From the NCBI GenBank assembly GCA_021234155.1, contig JAJEKV010000005.1, positions 1,178,001 through 1,242,000 of the forward strand: a stretch of DNA of 64,000 nt. Direction: 5' to 3'. The notes under the pieces are model-generated. The model searched no databases. It was not told where the DNA came from and worked only from the letters and a program-made list of their open reading frames with translations. A program made the translations under genes and the position numbers. Within the stretch, counting starts at the first letter, position 1. The number at the start of each line of letters is the position of its first letter. Shown piece after piece: positions 10,269 through 22,721 of this stretch. Source of the DNA: Isoetes taiwanensis (lineage: Eukaryota; Streptophyta; Lycopodiopsida; Isoetales; Isoetaceae).

Positions 10269-10764
10269 AAAAACCCTCTACACAAAATCCCTCTGCACAA
10301 AACTCGAATCCTTCAGATAAAACCTGGCATTAAAATCAAATCCGACCTTGTTGATGAAAGAATCAGGCATCACAACTAAATTCTTCGGATAAAACCCGAC
10401 CTTTTAACCAAATCCAACTCTGTCGATGCAAGGAAAGGGCATCACAGCCATGAGGTTGACTCTGAACATCCAAAAAATTCGTCATGGCTGCCTTCTGAAA
10501 ATAATGTGGCGGCCCAAAGGGAGAGCTCCTTAACTCGGCCCGATCTCGCGACTACGCAAGAATTTTGTAAAGTCTATGCAAAATGCCCTTTTCGATTGAG
10601 TATTGTAGATCTCGATCTGGATGCAAGTTAGGAGCTGTTAGCTGTATGCCGGTCTTGCTGTGCGATGAACTCTAACCCTAATCAATCACCGTTCGTTTAA
10701 AGAATCAATGTCGGCCGCCCGATCTAGGGCGTGATTGAACACATCAAAACATTATAATAAAGGA

Positions 10765-11598
10765 TTTGCTTTCACATGCATGCTTTCCAGTAAAAAAGGA
10801 TCAATATTTCCACTGATAGGATGGTCCTCCTTGTTGGATGCAACTATATTATATCAAGACTACAAATACAAAGAATTCATGCTTTCACCATCTTAATTTC
10901 TAAAACCTCAATAGAATCCAGAAATAATAACAATAACATCAGAATGTAATGCAACAGGATGCAGATGTCCCATACTGACCGCTTCGTGCCTTGGAAGCTG
11001 GATTTGTCTTGGAAGCTGGATTTGTCTTGTACTTTAAATCCCTGTTGCATGCAGGTCGTTTCCACATCACCTGCAAATCAGACAGATTGCAATCTATAAA
11101 GCTATGCAGGATAAATCTGTCAAAAAAGATGGATTAGGCAAAAGATTTTACTTTCTATATGCCACTGCTTTCTTCACATGCTTTAGGCATCCTTTGCAGT
11201 GGATCTGCAGTTTCAACCTCTGTACTTTCAGCACCATTGTTGGCAAACTGCATATAATCAACCCAAGAGATTCATGTCTCGAATCTGGCCATAGCACCTG
11301 GAAATCAAACAGATTCTGGTGCTACTCTCTTTTATCCATGAAAGCTTAGTGAGCATTCAGTTATCATGGCCATAGATGGTAGTTCTAGACGGGATAAAAC
11401 ATTGGCTCTAAGCACTGCCAAGCATGAACATGCTAGCTAAAGAAATCGAGATCTGTGCACTATCCAGCATCTGTATAGAGAGATTACGACATGCTACATT
11501 TGTAAATAATAGAGCCTATGTCATCCCAGTCAACCTACGGCTTAGACTATATTTATCCTAAAAGGCATAAAACTGGACTAAACATGGAAAATACTATT
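10765..11598. other. spacer between Helitron ends, no clear gene
   Basis: No family is recognised. A short direct repeat TTGTCTTGGAAGCTGGA occurs near 10990-11020. Confidence 0.4.
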
Positions 11599-12110
11599 CT
11601 AATCACCTGAACTAAGTTCCACAACAACTGCCCAGCCAAAGTATGAACCGTGCAGCATATAGCAACTCACAATTCGGGCTCCATATCCAACAGTAAAATA
11701 TATAGGAATGGGCACCTGCTGAACTCTCCCTGCAAGAAGATCATGCAACAAAACCACAATCGTTAGCTTCCTTAATAAAATCAGTGGACCTAAAATGAAG
11801 CAGAAAATAAAACAAAGATCTAGAACTGCATTTACCAAATTGCTTGCTGCAATATTCCTTCGGGAGCATGCCACAATATTTCTTCTGTGACACTGCAACA
11901 GGTCGCCAGCTTCCTTCTCCGGCCCCTATCATACCTTCCTGCCGACCCTCCAAAGACTTGTTTTCTATTACAGAGCTATCGTTGCGCAAATTTGGCAGCA
12001 CCAACAACAAAAATAAAAAATATTCATCATGAGGTCGAGCTGATGAGAGCTTTGGCAGGCCGCCTGATCCTCCTTAACCTTACCGATTCTCTCTAACTCT
12101 AGCGACACCA
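11599..12110 (-). pseudogene. unidentified multi-exon gene fragment
   Basis: Two open blocks on the minus strand look like exons. One includes GSWRPVAVSQKKYCGMLPKE and ends KQFG at a GT donor near 11835. The other includes QVPIPIYFTVGYGARIVSCY (about 11610-11730). I do not recognise the protein. They lie between Helitron A's 5' end and the Helitron D relic end at 12210-12272, so they may be captured exons. Function unknown. Confidence 0.35.
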
Positions 12111-12209
12111 TAGCAATACGATTAGAACCCTGAGCCGCTCCACAAAACCCTAACCCGTCAGCCTAAAAGAAAATTTTGAAGACGTGGCATCATCTCCACC
12201 ATTCTTACA

Positions 12210-12272
12210 ATTGATCAAATCCAGGCCGTCAAATTTAGGGCGTGGTCCATTACACAACATTATCTACACATA
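12210..12272 (-). mobile_element. 5' end of an older Helitron (D) split by Helitron B
   Basis: The minus strand reads ...ATAATGTTGTGTAATGGACCACGCCC, matching the sub-terminal part of Helitron B's own 5' end (AAGTAATGGACCACGCCC near 15290). Removing 12273-15327 joins this to TCTTA at 15332-15328. That regenerates TCTTATATGTG...ATAATG, close to the family's TCTTATATTATAATG terminus. Helitron B therefore seems to have landed 5 bp inside the end of D. The D 3' end is not identified with certainty; it may be the one at 6681. Confidence 0.5.
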
Positions 12273-15200
12273 CTAGTAACGGTGCCCAGCGTTGCTGGGC
12301 ATATTTTGGGAACCTATAAATGTTGGGAACTTGTCTATGAGATACTTGGATGTTAATTGTGTGTTCAAATAAAATACGAAACTTGTGTTCATGACTCTTG
12401 CCAATTAAATATGAAACATTGCAAAAAATGAAAGATGGATTTTCTTGAATATATATATGCCTACTTGCAAAAGATGAAGGATGGGCTTAATGGATTTTCT
12501 TGAATATATGTATCTATAAGCGCCTACTGTGATAACTATAGAAGCAAAGTTTTTTTTTAAGCAATGACAAAAAGTACATTGCAACACCGGGAACTATACC
12601 CACATTCATATGGCAGAACATTAAAGTACCACAACAACAATTACCATGTCATAACTTATAACACAACAATTAACATGTCACAACTTATAATATGCATGCA
12701 AGCTTCCCAAGAAGTTGCAAACCCTACTAATTTTTGCTTCTTTAATATGTATGCAAGCTTCCCAAGAAGTTGCACCCTATTAATTGTTGCTTCTCTGTAA
12801 CATGTTGATTCATGCTGCTTTAATGACTCTAGTTTGCCTTCTTTCATATGCACTTGTTCTGCTATTAGGCATTGGTTTGTAACATGTTGATTCATGCTGC
12901 TTTAATGACTCTAGTTTGCCTTCTTTCATATGCACTTGTTCTGCTATTAGGCATTGGTTTTCTAGCTGGAGTTGAGGTTAAAACAGTGAAGTGATTGTAG
13001 GTCAGCAAAGCCAATGAAATGAATTTCTTCTTTTATAAACCACTGTTCATTGTAGAAATCGAGGGCCTTTTAAGGTAATTATTTTATATTGTAATTGTAT
13101 GACCTCGTGTGAAAATAAAAAATGAAATATATTTGGATCAAAATCTTGACTCAAGTCACATGGCAAATTTTACCTTCTGTTGTAAAGGGACATGAGAAAT
13201 AAGTTGATGGGAACACGTGCCAAGAAGGTAAGCAAAAACACAATCATTGTAACCTGGTGAGCCCATTAACATCACCGCTGCACCATGAGAGGATTTTTCT
13301 TCGGTTTGAAGCCGGAAAGCTTGTTTCAAGCACATCTTCTTTCGAGCTATCTCGCCAAGGCGCCAGAAAACATTGACTATCGATTAGAATAACTAAAGGT
13401 GACATATCATATCATATGACTATAAACTTGAAAGACTTGAGTCATAGAACAATGAATCTCACATGCCCTAAATCTTCTAATTTTCTAGCATCCAAGGAAA
13501 AGAGCTCAAGAAGATACGCTTCATCAACTTTGCCACCCAAACATCTTATTCCGATGCAATGCGTAGTATTTCTTTACCAAATACACAAAAAAGTCCACAC
13601 GATACTTCTTTGGTGCTTCATCACCACTATTGCCGTGAAGAACAAATATGTTGGTCCAAACCCGCAGAAATAGAACATTTGTCGAAGATATGATTATTCC
13701 CGTAGTAGTAAAAAGTAAACTTTTGGTCTAAATGAGACCTCGAACACTATCGACATGCAACGCCGCCATGCGTGATAGAAGAGCCACCAATATTAGCTTC
13801 TCGCGATACTCTTTAAATATGGAACACCGACCAATTGTTTTGCCAAGGGACATTTCCAAGCATATGAAAAAATCTTGATATTCTCTCGACCTTTTAAGAT
13901 GTCCATTTTACCGCCAATCGACAAACACACTATGTGAGGATAAGCACACCTCATCATATCTTCTTACAAATGTAAAAAATTATTGAAGATAAACAATAAA
14001 CACCTAAATACAAGCAAACCACCGACAAATCTCCTTAGTGTAACTTTTATTTAACAATTACTGAGAAACAAAAACAATAAACACCTAAATATCGTGGCAA
14101 CCACCGCAATTTAGCAAATATCGGCGTAAAATGAAGGGGCTGGTTTGTCATTTGTGGTGTCGTAAGTATCTAACATAGAAACCATCCAAAGAACATCTAT
14201 CCATCCACTCATCGTGCTATACAAAGCTTTCATCTACAAATCCAAGTCAACATCAAGAAAGTAGTTAAAAACGCTTGTCGTACTTTTAGATCAATAAGGT
14301 AACCGCCAAAGAAAATACAATAAAAAAGCACAAAACATCCGGCCATGGTCATGGGTAGCAAGATCGAGACCTTTTTCACGCCATTGGGTGCTAGAACAAA
14401 TTATGGAACTTTATATCGAACAATTTGGAATCACAAAAGATGATTGAATTTGCAATGAATAAAAAAGACTTCCCCGCAAAGAGAAAGAATGAAAATATGG
14501 AAAGTATATATGAATCTTTGATCCGTGATAAGCCACGCTCAACAAAAAGGGTCGACCGTAATTTTACCTATGGTGTCGTTTCTACCCGCCGGAATGCTAG
14601 AGGCGATTTGGTGCGCATAAAAGCCATGGAGTGTGAAAGAAAGGCAAATTGGATCTTAAATTGAACATGCATATACTCAAGATCATAGTCGAGCCATAGC
14701 CATAAGAATTCCGCCATAGCCAAGAAGCAACCATTGCTCTCCTAAAAACGCCCCATGAAAGAGTGCAATTTCGAGATAAAATGCCAACTTGCTACAATCC
14801 AAGCATAATGGATGTTGCTCCAAATCAATTGCCCCGTAGTTTCCACATCCCCGTCCCGGATTTTCCACCGCCTCGTATTTTTGTTGAACGCAGCGAGAAC
14901 CCAACTTCATGCGAACCTAGCTTAGTAGAACCCAAAATTCATGCGAACCTAGCTTAGTAGAACCCATCTACAAATTTTTTGATCGCCCCCGCATTAGCCG
15001 CTTCTACAAAGATCACACCAAAGATCACGCATAACCCGTCATCCGAACCATTTAAGGTCCCTACGCCATGCCTCTCAAAATCAATGGGACCGACATGAGC
15101 CCAATGTTCAAAAAATCCATAAATCAAAAGCCAAACAAAGATCTCGAATCGCGTTGTTTATCCGCGCAAGTGCGCTCTCCGTGATGGTTGCCCGTTGTTT

Positions 15201-15327
15201 TAGCCATCGACCGCCATAGCCTTAAACTCAACCACATCAATCTCGACTATAGAATTAGTGATCAAATCTCACCGCTTCGATCTAGGGGCGTGGTCCATTA
15301 CTTGCACTAAAACATTATAATATAAGA
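12273..15327 (-). mobile_element. Helitron B, 3.06 kb, non-autonomous
   Basis: The minus-strand 3' end is CTAG at 12276-12273 with hairpin GCCCAGC-AAC-GCTGGGC (12284-12300) 7 nt inside. The 5' end at 15327 reads TCTTATATTATAATG. It is flanked by A and T as expected. The interior carries an 82-bp tandem duplication at 12796-12960 and a short repeat of GCATGCAAGCTTCCCAAGAAG near 12692 and 12750. Another is GCGAACCTAGCTTAGTAGAA near 14910 and 14943. No Rep/helicase or recognisable host gene fragment is found. Confidence 0.72.
12796..12960 (+). repeat. 82-bp tandem duplication
   Basis: The unit beginning TGTAACATGTTGATTCATGC at 12796 is repeated at 12878 with essentially no differences. The duplication is therefore recent relative to the Helitron. 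Confidence 0.85.
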
Positions 15328-15332
15328 TAAGA

Positions 15333-18300
15333 TATAAGTGAGTTACAAATTTCTATTTTCTTTTTTGTCGTGGGTATTTTTTTTACAAGCCGCAATCTAA
15401 TTTGATGTTTACTTGCCAATATTTTTCTTCCTCCAAGATCTTGACGCCTAGCGCAGAAGCCGGGCCGGATCGGATAGAAGCTACGGCGATGGCGAGGAGC
15501 TATGGCACATCGCCTTCTTATGGATTTTGCTTTTGCATGCGCTTTCAGATCACACAAAAACACATAACCCTTGCCACGGTAGACGACTATGGTCACCAAG
15601 CTTTTGTCCATATTTCTTCTTTTCTTTCTTCAAAGGTTAGCTCCGCAGATCAATCGGCATTCCAAGGTTAGTTATGGGAGTCCCTGCATGGGTTTTCTCT
15701 GGAATCTTTGTTCCATTGCCGGCTCGGTTGCAGCCTCAAGAATAAATTGAACCGTGAGGTGCTTGCAATCGTGCAATCATTCAAGCCATGAGCCATGAGT
15801 CATGTAGCATTACGGACTCTGTTCACATGCTTTTGTTGTGGGGAAATTTGTAACAAGCAAAGAGACAGAGTTATTCGTCAGAATTGGGGAGATCATTAAA
15901 CGTAATCAATGTTCTTATCTCCATGAATCGAACTCCTTTTGAGCGATTTCTATTTCTTCCTCAAGCAGTGCCAGAGCAATCCTAACATGGTGGTGGATGA
16001 TGCCCTTTACCTCTGCTAAAATAATGAATCGTAATGGCGAGGTTACGTGTGGATTCCAGTTGCTTCTTTCTTGCTAAATTCATTATGCAAACCGATCCCC
16101 CTAATTGCATGATTTCTTAACTTCTATAACTAAGTATCCGTGGTTTTGGGTCGGCCAGCTCATGGAGGTGCAACGGCTCATGGAGCAGCTCATGGAGCTC
16201 TGTTCTGACTATTTAGACCGCATTTATTCTATATGGGCATTCGGTTGCATGAGAAGGTAAATGTGATTATCCCGAAAGTTTTATAGTTGGTTAGATTTTG
16301 ATTCCGCTTCTTACATTGCGTGCCTTCATCCGTACGATCGTGGATTCAAATCAAAGGGCATTATGGACAATCCGTAGCGCTTTGCCGTGGCTTTCTAAAG
16401 CGGCTCGCCTGAGTATACTGATATTTTTGGATGCCAAGCAGACTGATGCCCACTCTCTGCATGTGCGGAGAATGATTTGCCCAGAATGCTTGGACACAGT
16501 TTTATCCAGAATGATTTGCTGCTCTACAAAATTGTGGAGAATCGTTGCCCTTTTTTATACATCAAAGAGTTTAAAAATTTCGATTCATGAAAAGAAATTT
16601 GGATCGCCCCTTTTTCAGAACCCTGATGCAATGCCAGCCATATTGGGCAATAAATTCATCTCAGAAGGATCTTTTTCCAGTGGCCAGTGTAAGAAAATAA
16701 GTTGGAGCTAACATCTCATAATTCCAAGTGTATGGGATCTTTTTCCAGTGGCCAGTGTAAGAAAATAAGTTGGAGCTAACATCTCATAATTCCAAGTGTA
16801 TGGGATGGCTGTAGGCACAATCCAGGGCCTCTGTTTTATACTTTCCTTTGGCAGCAATTGGAAAAGGGGATTTTAAGAAGCGAGAATCCCTTTCTGTGGG
16901 TTTTAAGGCTTAGGCAAGCTCCTGTTAAAATGGATGCTGACCCATGCTTTACTCTGCATATGCAACTTGTGTTCTTATACTCAATGCAATCAGGTCGAGA
17001 CCAAAGCAGCCAAAAAAGCTATTATTGATGGGGAGTGGATATGGATGGAATTGTGTATATTCATTTGCCTATGCATCAGTTTATAGTTGCATCAGCGGTT
17101 TCTAGCATGAACTAAATAAAGCAAATATATTTATATTTACTCGTGTATGAAAGATTTATGCTAAAATTTGTTTCTTGAGAACGTTGTGGAAAGTTATAAT
17201 TGAGTGCATCAGTTAACTGCTTCTGCTTATAAGCCTGTCATATGGTATTAATAAAAGCCTTATACCTAATTATTTGATCAAGCCTAGAGGTTGTAGTTGG
17301 ATCTTAGGGCCTCGGATGAGAAAGGTTCTACCTATATAAGGTTTTTGTTAAATCAAGCATACATGCTAAAATGCCGATGAATGCAATTTGTATACAAATG
17401 GCTAACATCCCGAAAGTGGTGTAATTTCTTTCGCTAAAATGTTTCTTTTGTTAAGACATGCACGTAATGCGTATCTAGCTTCTCACATAAGCATTGGGAA
17501 ACGTAATATGGTATTACAAACCCCGTGGAAGAAAAATGAAGATAATAAAACAATAAATAGCTCTAGACAATTCATACCCTTTGCTTCCTTTCTTATTAGG
17601 GTTGGGGTTAAGTTACAATCAATTGGCGCTTATGTCCTTATGTCAACCTTCATCATGTCTTCTCTCGGGCCTCCATTTCACTTGAGAAGTAATGAATTGT
17701 CTAAGATTTATCGTTCTTTACGGTTTAAAACCCTTCATGGAACCTCTCAAACCTCCTAATGTTGAGTGTATGTTTTGGACCAAATAGATAAAAGAAAAAA
17801 AGTTGGCATACCTCAACATCTACAACCTTCTCTTATAAAATTGACAGCATAGAAGAAGCAACTCAAATAGATACAACTGGACTTTACACCAAGGAAAAAG
17901 AGAAATGTTCGCGGCGGCCTTGGCCGCCGCGATAAATTTCTTGTAATATAAGATGTGCTACAATAAGCTCAAATGTAATTGTGTCATATTGATAACTTGG
18001 TTTTATGATGAAAAGCAGAAATAAGATCACGGAATTCCATTCTTAAACTCTAGATACATTTATGCAAAAATAAGGATGGCAAATTTCCAGCTAGTACACA
18101 AGTATCATACAAAGCACACTTATTCTGTAAGCTAAAAATAGCATGGGTACATCCATCTCATGTTGTCTTCAGTTTCAATGATCTGTATTGTTGTTGTTTA
18201 AAGGTTTAGCAGTGCTCCTGAGTTCAATCCCATCAACAATAAGCTTACGATGTGCAAATTTGTAAGAAGTAGTACACACCATCACACGTTTCCAACTTTA

Positions 18301-18440
18301 GAGTTGTGAAACTCAACTCCAGAGCGCAGGGCTTGGTAAAGTTTGCCTGCAACGCTATTACATAGCTAAAACTGGCCTGGTAAACAAAGAGATATAGGAG
18401 GGGTTTAATGCATTTTGCATTTGAAGACATATTTTACAAT
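15333..18440. other. intergenic stretch, no supported gene
   Basis: The longest plus-strand ORF (16298-16711) has no family motif and spans part of a repeat, so I do not call it. A 68-bp tandem duplication lies at 16667-16803 (unit starting GGATCTTTTTCCAGTGGCC). A GC-rich perfect hairpin CGCGGCGGCC-TT-GGCCGCCGCG sits at 17910-17931 in AT-rich surroundings. Confidence 0.5.
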
Positions 18441-18449
18441 GTTGAGTGT

Positions 18450-18510
18450 ATATACTGATCATCTCATAGACCTGGTGGTGTGTAGACATAATAAATTCAA
18501 CACTTCATTT
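18450..18510 (+). mobile_element. 3' tail relic of the (CT)n LINE family
   Basis: CTCATAGACCTGGTGGTGTG...AATAAATTCAACACTTCATTTC resembles the 3' tail of the LINE ending at 27262. No coding remnant is seen directly upstream, so this is a very short 5'-truncated copy. Confidence 0.5.
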
Positions 18511-18564
18511 CATTTCTCCAATTATTATTTTCTCTTTATATTATTTCTCTTTTCTTTGAGTCAT

Positions 18565-18838
18565 GGATGCTGCCAATGTGGCATGACGTAAAAAATACTA
18601 TCTATCTATCTATCCATCCATCCATCCATCCATCCATCCATCCATCCATCTATCTATCTCTTTATCCATACATTCTCAATATTATCTACTCTTTCTATTC
18701 TCTATATTTTCTTCTTTATACTCTCTCTTTCTATCTCCTCTCTATTCTCTCTCTATCTCTTTATTCTCTTCTCTATTTTCTTCCTATCTCTACTCTCTTC
18801 TCTCTCTATTTCTCTTCTCTTTCTATCCCCCCCTAGAT
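18565..18838 (+). repeat. SINE-type tail followed by TATC/ATCC and CT-rich microsatellites
   Basis: CAATGTGGCATGACGTAAAAAATACTATC closely matches the tail of the SINE at 32113-32342. It runs into (TATC)n and (CATC)n, then impure (CT)n to about 18838. The ORF across it is simple-sequence noise. Confidence 0.6.
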
Positions 18839-19112
18839 TTCCCACGTGCTCGCGATTTTTTTATCTCTCGCCATATACGGTGAGAAATAATTTTTGTACG
18901 TATAGCTCCTCTCGAGTTCGAGAGGAGCTCGTCTCTCGGGCCTTAACAGCGGCCGTTTTGCTGAGTAACCAAAAACAGAGGGCGCCAAAATCTTTCAGCC
19001 TACCGGAATTCAATGTCTATTGGTGCGAAGCAATCTTTGAATCATCAATTGGCTTTGTTTCTTTCATTTTTCCCAAATCTCTGCTACAGTCTGGCCTTAA
19101 GAAGATTTTAAT

Positions 19113-20300
19113 ATGGATTCGGTGATTTTGGGGATGATTGCCATGATCTTGTGCAGTATTATGCTCGGCATTGCATTGCAGCAGTTTTGCCTAAACCTCA
19201 TGTCTTCAGATCACAATTTCGAGCTCCTGGACTTATTTATGGAGACCGAATCTATAGAAAGCATGCTGTCAATTTACCTTGATTTTGTTGGGAACAGCTA
19301 GACCAAAGAGGCCTTCAAGAAGATTTTGGGTTGCACCGAGACAAACCACACAGTGGGATAACATTGACAACCATGCCTGGAATTGCTTGCCCTCTTATGA
19401 AGATGATATGTGGAGACAATGTTACAGGATGTCAAGATCCTCATTTGAAAAACTGGTAGGTCTCCTAGCCCCATATTTTGTAAAACCAGGCAATAAAGTG
19501 AGGGCTCTTATTGAGCCAAGAAGGGCTGTAGCTATGGTTATTTATTTCCTAGCTCATGGTGAATCTCCTCTACATGTCGGAAGGAGATTTTATGCTGGTC
19601 AGTCCACAGTTCAGAAGTATGTGAGCAAGATCACACTAGCTTGGGCTTTCAAGAGCATGTTGTATAAGAGATATGTATCCATTCCATCGGGGCAGAGATT
19701 ACTCGACATTATAGCAGAATTTAAGGAGGCAACTGGTCTTCCTAATGTGTTTGCTGCAGTGGATGGCAGCCACATATACTTGTACAGAAAACCAAAGAAA
19801 AAGGATCATGCAAATGACTATTACAGCAAAAATAAAAGACACTCCATTCTGTTTCAAGGCTGTGTAACTCATAGTAAATTGTTTGTCAATGTGTGTTGTA
19901 TTAGAGTAGGATCTGTACATGATTCTGGACATTTCAGGAAAAGCACCATTTATAACAGGTTGGCCTCTAAATCTATATTACAGGAACCAATTGTTAGATT
20001 ACAAGGGAAGAAGATCAAGAAAGGAATGCCTAATGAGGAAGATATAGTTGTAAACATACCTCCTCAATTACTTGGTGATTCTGCATATCATAGCAGGCCT
20101 TTCTTACTAAAAGTTTTTCCTGATCCTGATTGCAGGAAGAATCGATTCAACAAGAGAATCAGCAGAGGTAGAGTTGTAATTGATAATGGTTTTGGCATGG
20201 TTAAGGAGAAATAAAGAATATTAAAGAGCCTCACAGTTCAAGCATCACAAGCTAGCAAAATCGTGCATGCATGTGCTGTGTGTCTGAAAGACAGGGAATG
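19113..20300 (+). pseudogene. Harbinger-type transposase with stop codon and Asp in place of Glu
   Basis: The main open frame (19279-20214, 311 residues) matches PIF/Harbinger transposases. It has RRFWVAPR at residues 14-21, a helix-turn-helix-like GRRFYAGQSTVQKYV near 101-115, AAVDGSH (Asp162), RVGSVHDSGHFR (Asp215), LLGDSAYHSRPFLL (Asp267) and VVIDNGFGMVKEK at the C-end. The family normally has Glu in that last motif; here it is Asp302. A TAA at 20212-20214 replaces the usual Trp codon, and RILKSLTVQ continues in frame. A possible N-terminal part (19113-19295) is one frame off. Stop and frame change indicate an inactive copy. Confidence 0.85.
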
Positions 20301-20639
20301 GAATTGTTACCATTGACTCCAGAATGTCCACGGGTAGAGTATTATGAGACCCAAGACATGAATATAAAATTGAAAAAGGAAGGAGATCAGATCAGGCACA
20401 TCCTCCTCCAGAATCTGGAGAAATGATTCATTTAGCATTCCTTTCATTTAACCTTCCTATTATGACAGATCTAAAATGGGATAAATTGACAAGACTAGCA
20501 TTTAATGGGATATGCTACGATATCTCTATGCCTAGATTGAAGTACCAATCATTGAATATTAAGACAATTAACCAATTTGAGACAGTTGAAAATTATTCAT
20601 TTGAAATAATAGAATGTAGGAAAGTGAAAATCATACCTT

Positions 20640-21606
20640 TATTCTTTGTTCTTGGATGCCAGTTTGGCAATTTCAAGAAGTGTGTCCTTGGTCATCTGAC
20701 ATATGCTTTGAGTCATTGCTGCCATAGATTCAGCAATCTTCAAACTATTGGCATATCAAATGGTCTCTAATTCCCTTACCAACTCCAGTTTCTTTGCAGA
20801 TTCTTCCTTCATAAAATCCAATTTCTTGACTTCAGCGTCTCCAAAAGTGCTTGCCGTTTGTGAAATTCTTGCATGCTGCAGATCTCGGGCTGGAGGAATC
20901 TGTGTTGTTACCTGTTGGTGTTCGATTGTTTGGCATATCATGCATTATGGGGCTTCCTAAATTATCCATGTTGACATTGACATTGGGAATGTCTTCAGTA
21001 CTCTCAAAAGTATTCTAAAAAGCAGCATCGAATCCAACTGTTTCATAGAAACTGTCATTAAAGTTAGTGTGCAAATCTACTGCCTCAAAAGCTTCATTCC
21101 CAAAGTTCCCATCATCCCCAGCCCTTGGAATGGGATTATCTGATGTCACTCCATATTTGACTTCTTCCATTCTTTCATACCATTGCCAACTTGAAGGCTC
21201 TGAACCCGTATGACTAGAAGCCTCTTTCTCATCCTTGAATTTCGCTGGGTATAAACATCCTGATCTGTCCATTGAACTGGAGTCTTCCTATTTTTTATGT
21301 CAATTTGCTTGGGATTTTCTTTTTCTTGAACAACAAGAGCCATTGAATTCTTGGGCTAAGAAGATTCACTCACATTACCAGCAGGTGCTTGAATTTCACT
21401 GAGAACTCGCTTACATCTCCTTTTCTTTGGCTCTTTTGTTGTTGGAATTGGCTCAGAATTTGTCTCGAAGTCCACATTCATTGAAATCTGCCCGGTCATC
21501 TTTTGGGGTCCTCCTTGGAGCCATTTTCTCAATGCGAGGAGGTACAAAGTGTTTGCTACTTGCTGGCAAGGCAGATCTAGTTGCCTTAGACATTAGACTT
21601 TACAGA
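20640..21606 (-). pseudogene. Harbinger ORF1-like (SANT/Myb-like) remnant
   Basis: Minus-strand fragments in several frames form one decayed protein. It starts with a basic KKRRCKR region (about 21420-21450), then TPVQWTDQDV near 21260. An SSWQWYERMEEVKYG block near 21180 resembles the WYxxME motif of SANT-like proteins. The C-terminal helix is KKLDFMKEESAKKLELVREL (about 20770-20840), ending IAKLASKNKE before a stop near 20643. Such proteins bring the transposase to the transposon ends and into the nucleus. It is convergent with the transposase and has at least three frame breaks. The assignment depends mainly on position and composition. Confidence 0.55.
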
Positions 21607-22028
21607 ATTTAAGCTAAGCATCCAAGAAACAATATCTGTTGTAATAGAATTTGATATCAAAACAACGTAAGATTGAATCGGCTTGAATTAGTAAGGATTG
21701 AACAAGCTAAGAAATAACTCTAGACCGCAAATCAGCAAGGGATCGAAGAATTAGTGGGAATTCAAGGATTTGCGCGGCATTGAAGACCAAGAAACAGGGA
21801 AAAATGGCGCCCCAGAATTTCGATGAGGGAAAGTTTTCGGTGATGATTTTCAGACGACATAATTTTAGGAGGTTGTTAAGTTAGTGGTTAATGGAAACGC
21901 TCCTAACGGCCGTTAGGGGCGAATCGTCTTTAAATGTGAGAGCTGGGGTTTTCAATCTCACCCATCTCTCATAATTTCTCACCTCTCGTATTCTCTCTCA
22001 TGCTCTCTAAGTCAGTGTGTGGCCAAGA

Positions 22029-22628
<600 letters not shown>

Positions 22629-22721
22629 TTACTACGGAATGTATGGAAGGCGAAAGGTAAGTGGGTGTAAGAAAACTAGGGTCAAGAAGGTTGGCTCAAG
22701 GCTCGAGAGGGCGTTTCCGGG

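Larger units (their letters stand above)
6681..10764 (-). mobile_element. Helitron A, non-autonomous, carrying gene fragments
   Basis: The 3' end on the minus strand is CTAG (6684-6681), flanked outside by T. It is preceded by a perfect hairpin GCCCAGC-AAC-GCTGGGC (6692-6708), 7 nt from the terminus. The 5' end at 10764 reads TCCTTTATTATAATG, flanked by A. This gives Helitron-type insertion between A and T without target duplication. The sub-terminal CACGCCCTAGATC is shared with the other minus-strand Helitrons. No Rep/helicase is seen. Contents include pieces of three unrelated genes. An alternative is that this 3' end belongs to a longer element whose 5' end is near 15332. Confidence 0.7.
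18879..21983 (+). mobile_element. PIF/Harbinger DNA transposon, degenerate
   Basis: It contains a DDE_Tnp_4-like transposase gene on the plus strand and a convergent SANT/Myb-like ORF1 remnant on the minus strand, the two-gene layout of Harbinger elements. Candidate terminal inverted repeats are GGTGAGAAATAAT at 18879-18891 and ATAATTTCTCACC at 21971-21983. TAACxGCGGCCGTT-like motifs lie 60-80 bp inside each. No convincing 3-bp target duplication is seen, so the boundaries are provisional. Confidence 0.65.

Noticed and set aside
6681-15332. One single 8.6-kb Helitron from 6681 to 15332
   Set aside because: This is possible, but the internal 5' terminus at 10764 and the complete ends at 12273 and 15327 are better explained by separate or nested elements.
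16298-16711. 137-residue plus-strand ORF
   Set aside because: It has no recognisable motif, its end overlaps a 68-bp tandem duplication, and the composition is not convincing.
18879-21983. Harbinger 3-bp target duplication
   Set aside because: Flanks TAC and TCT do not match, so exact element ends are left provisional.
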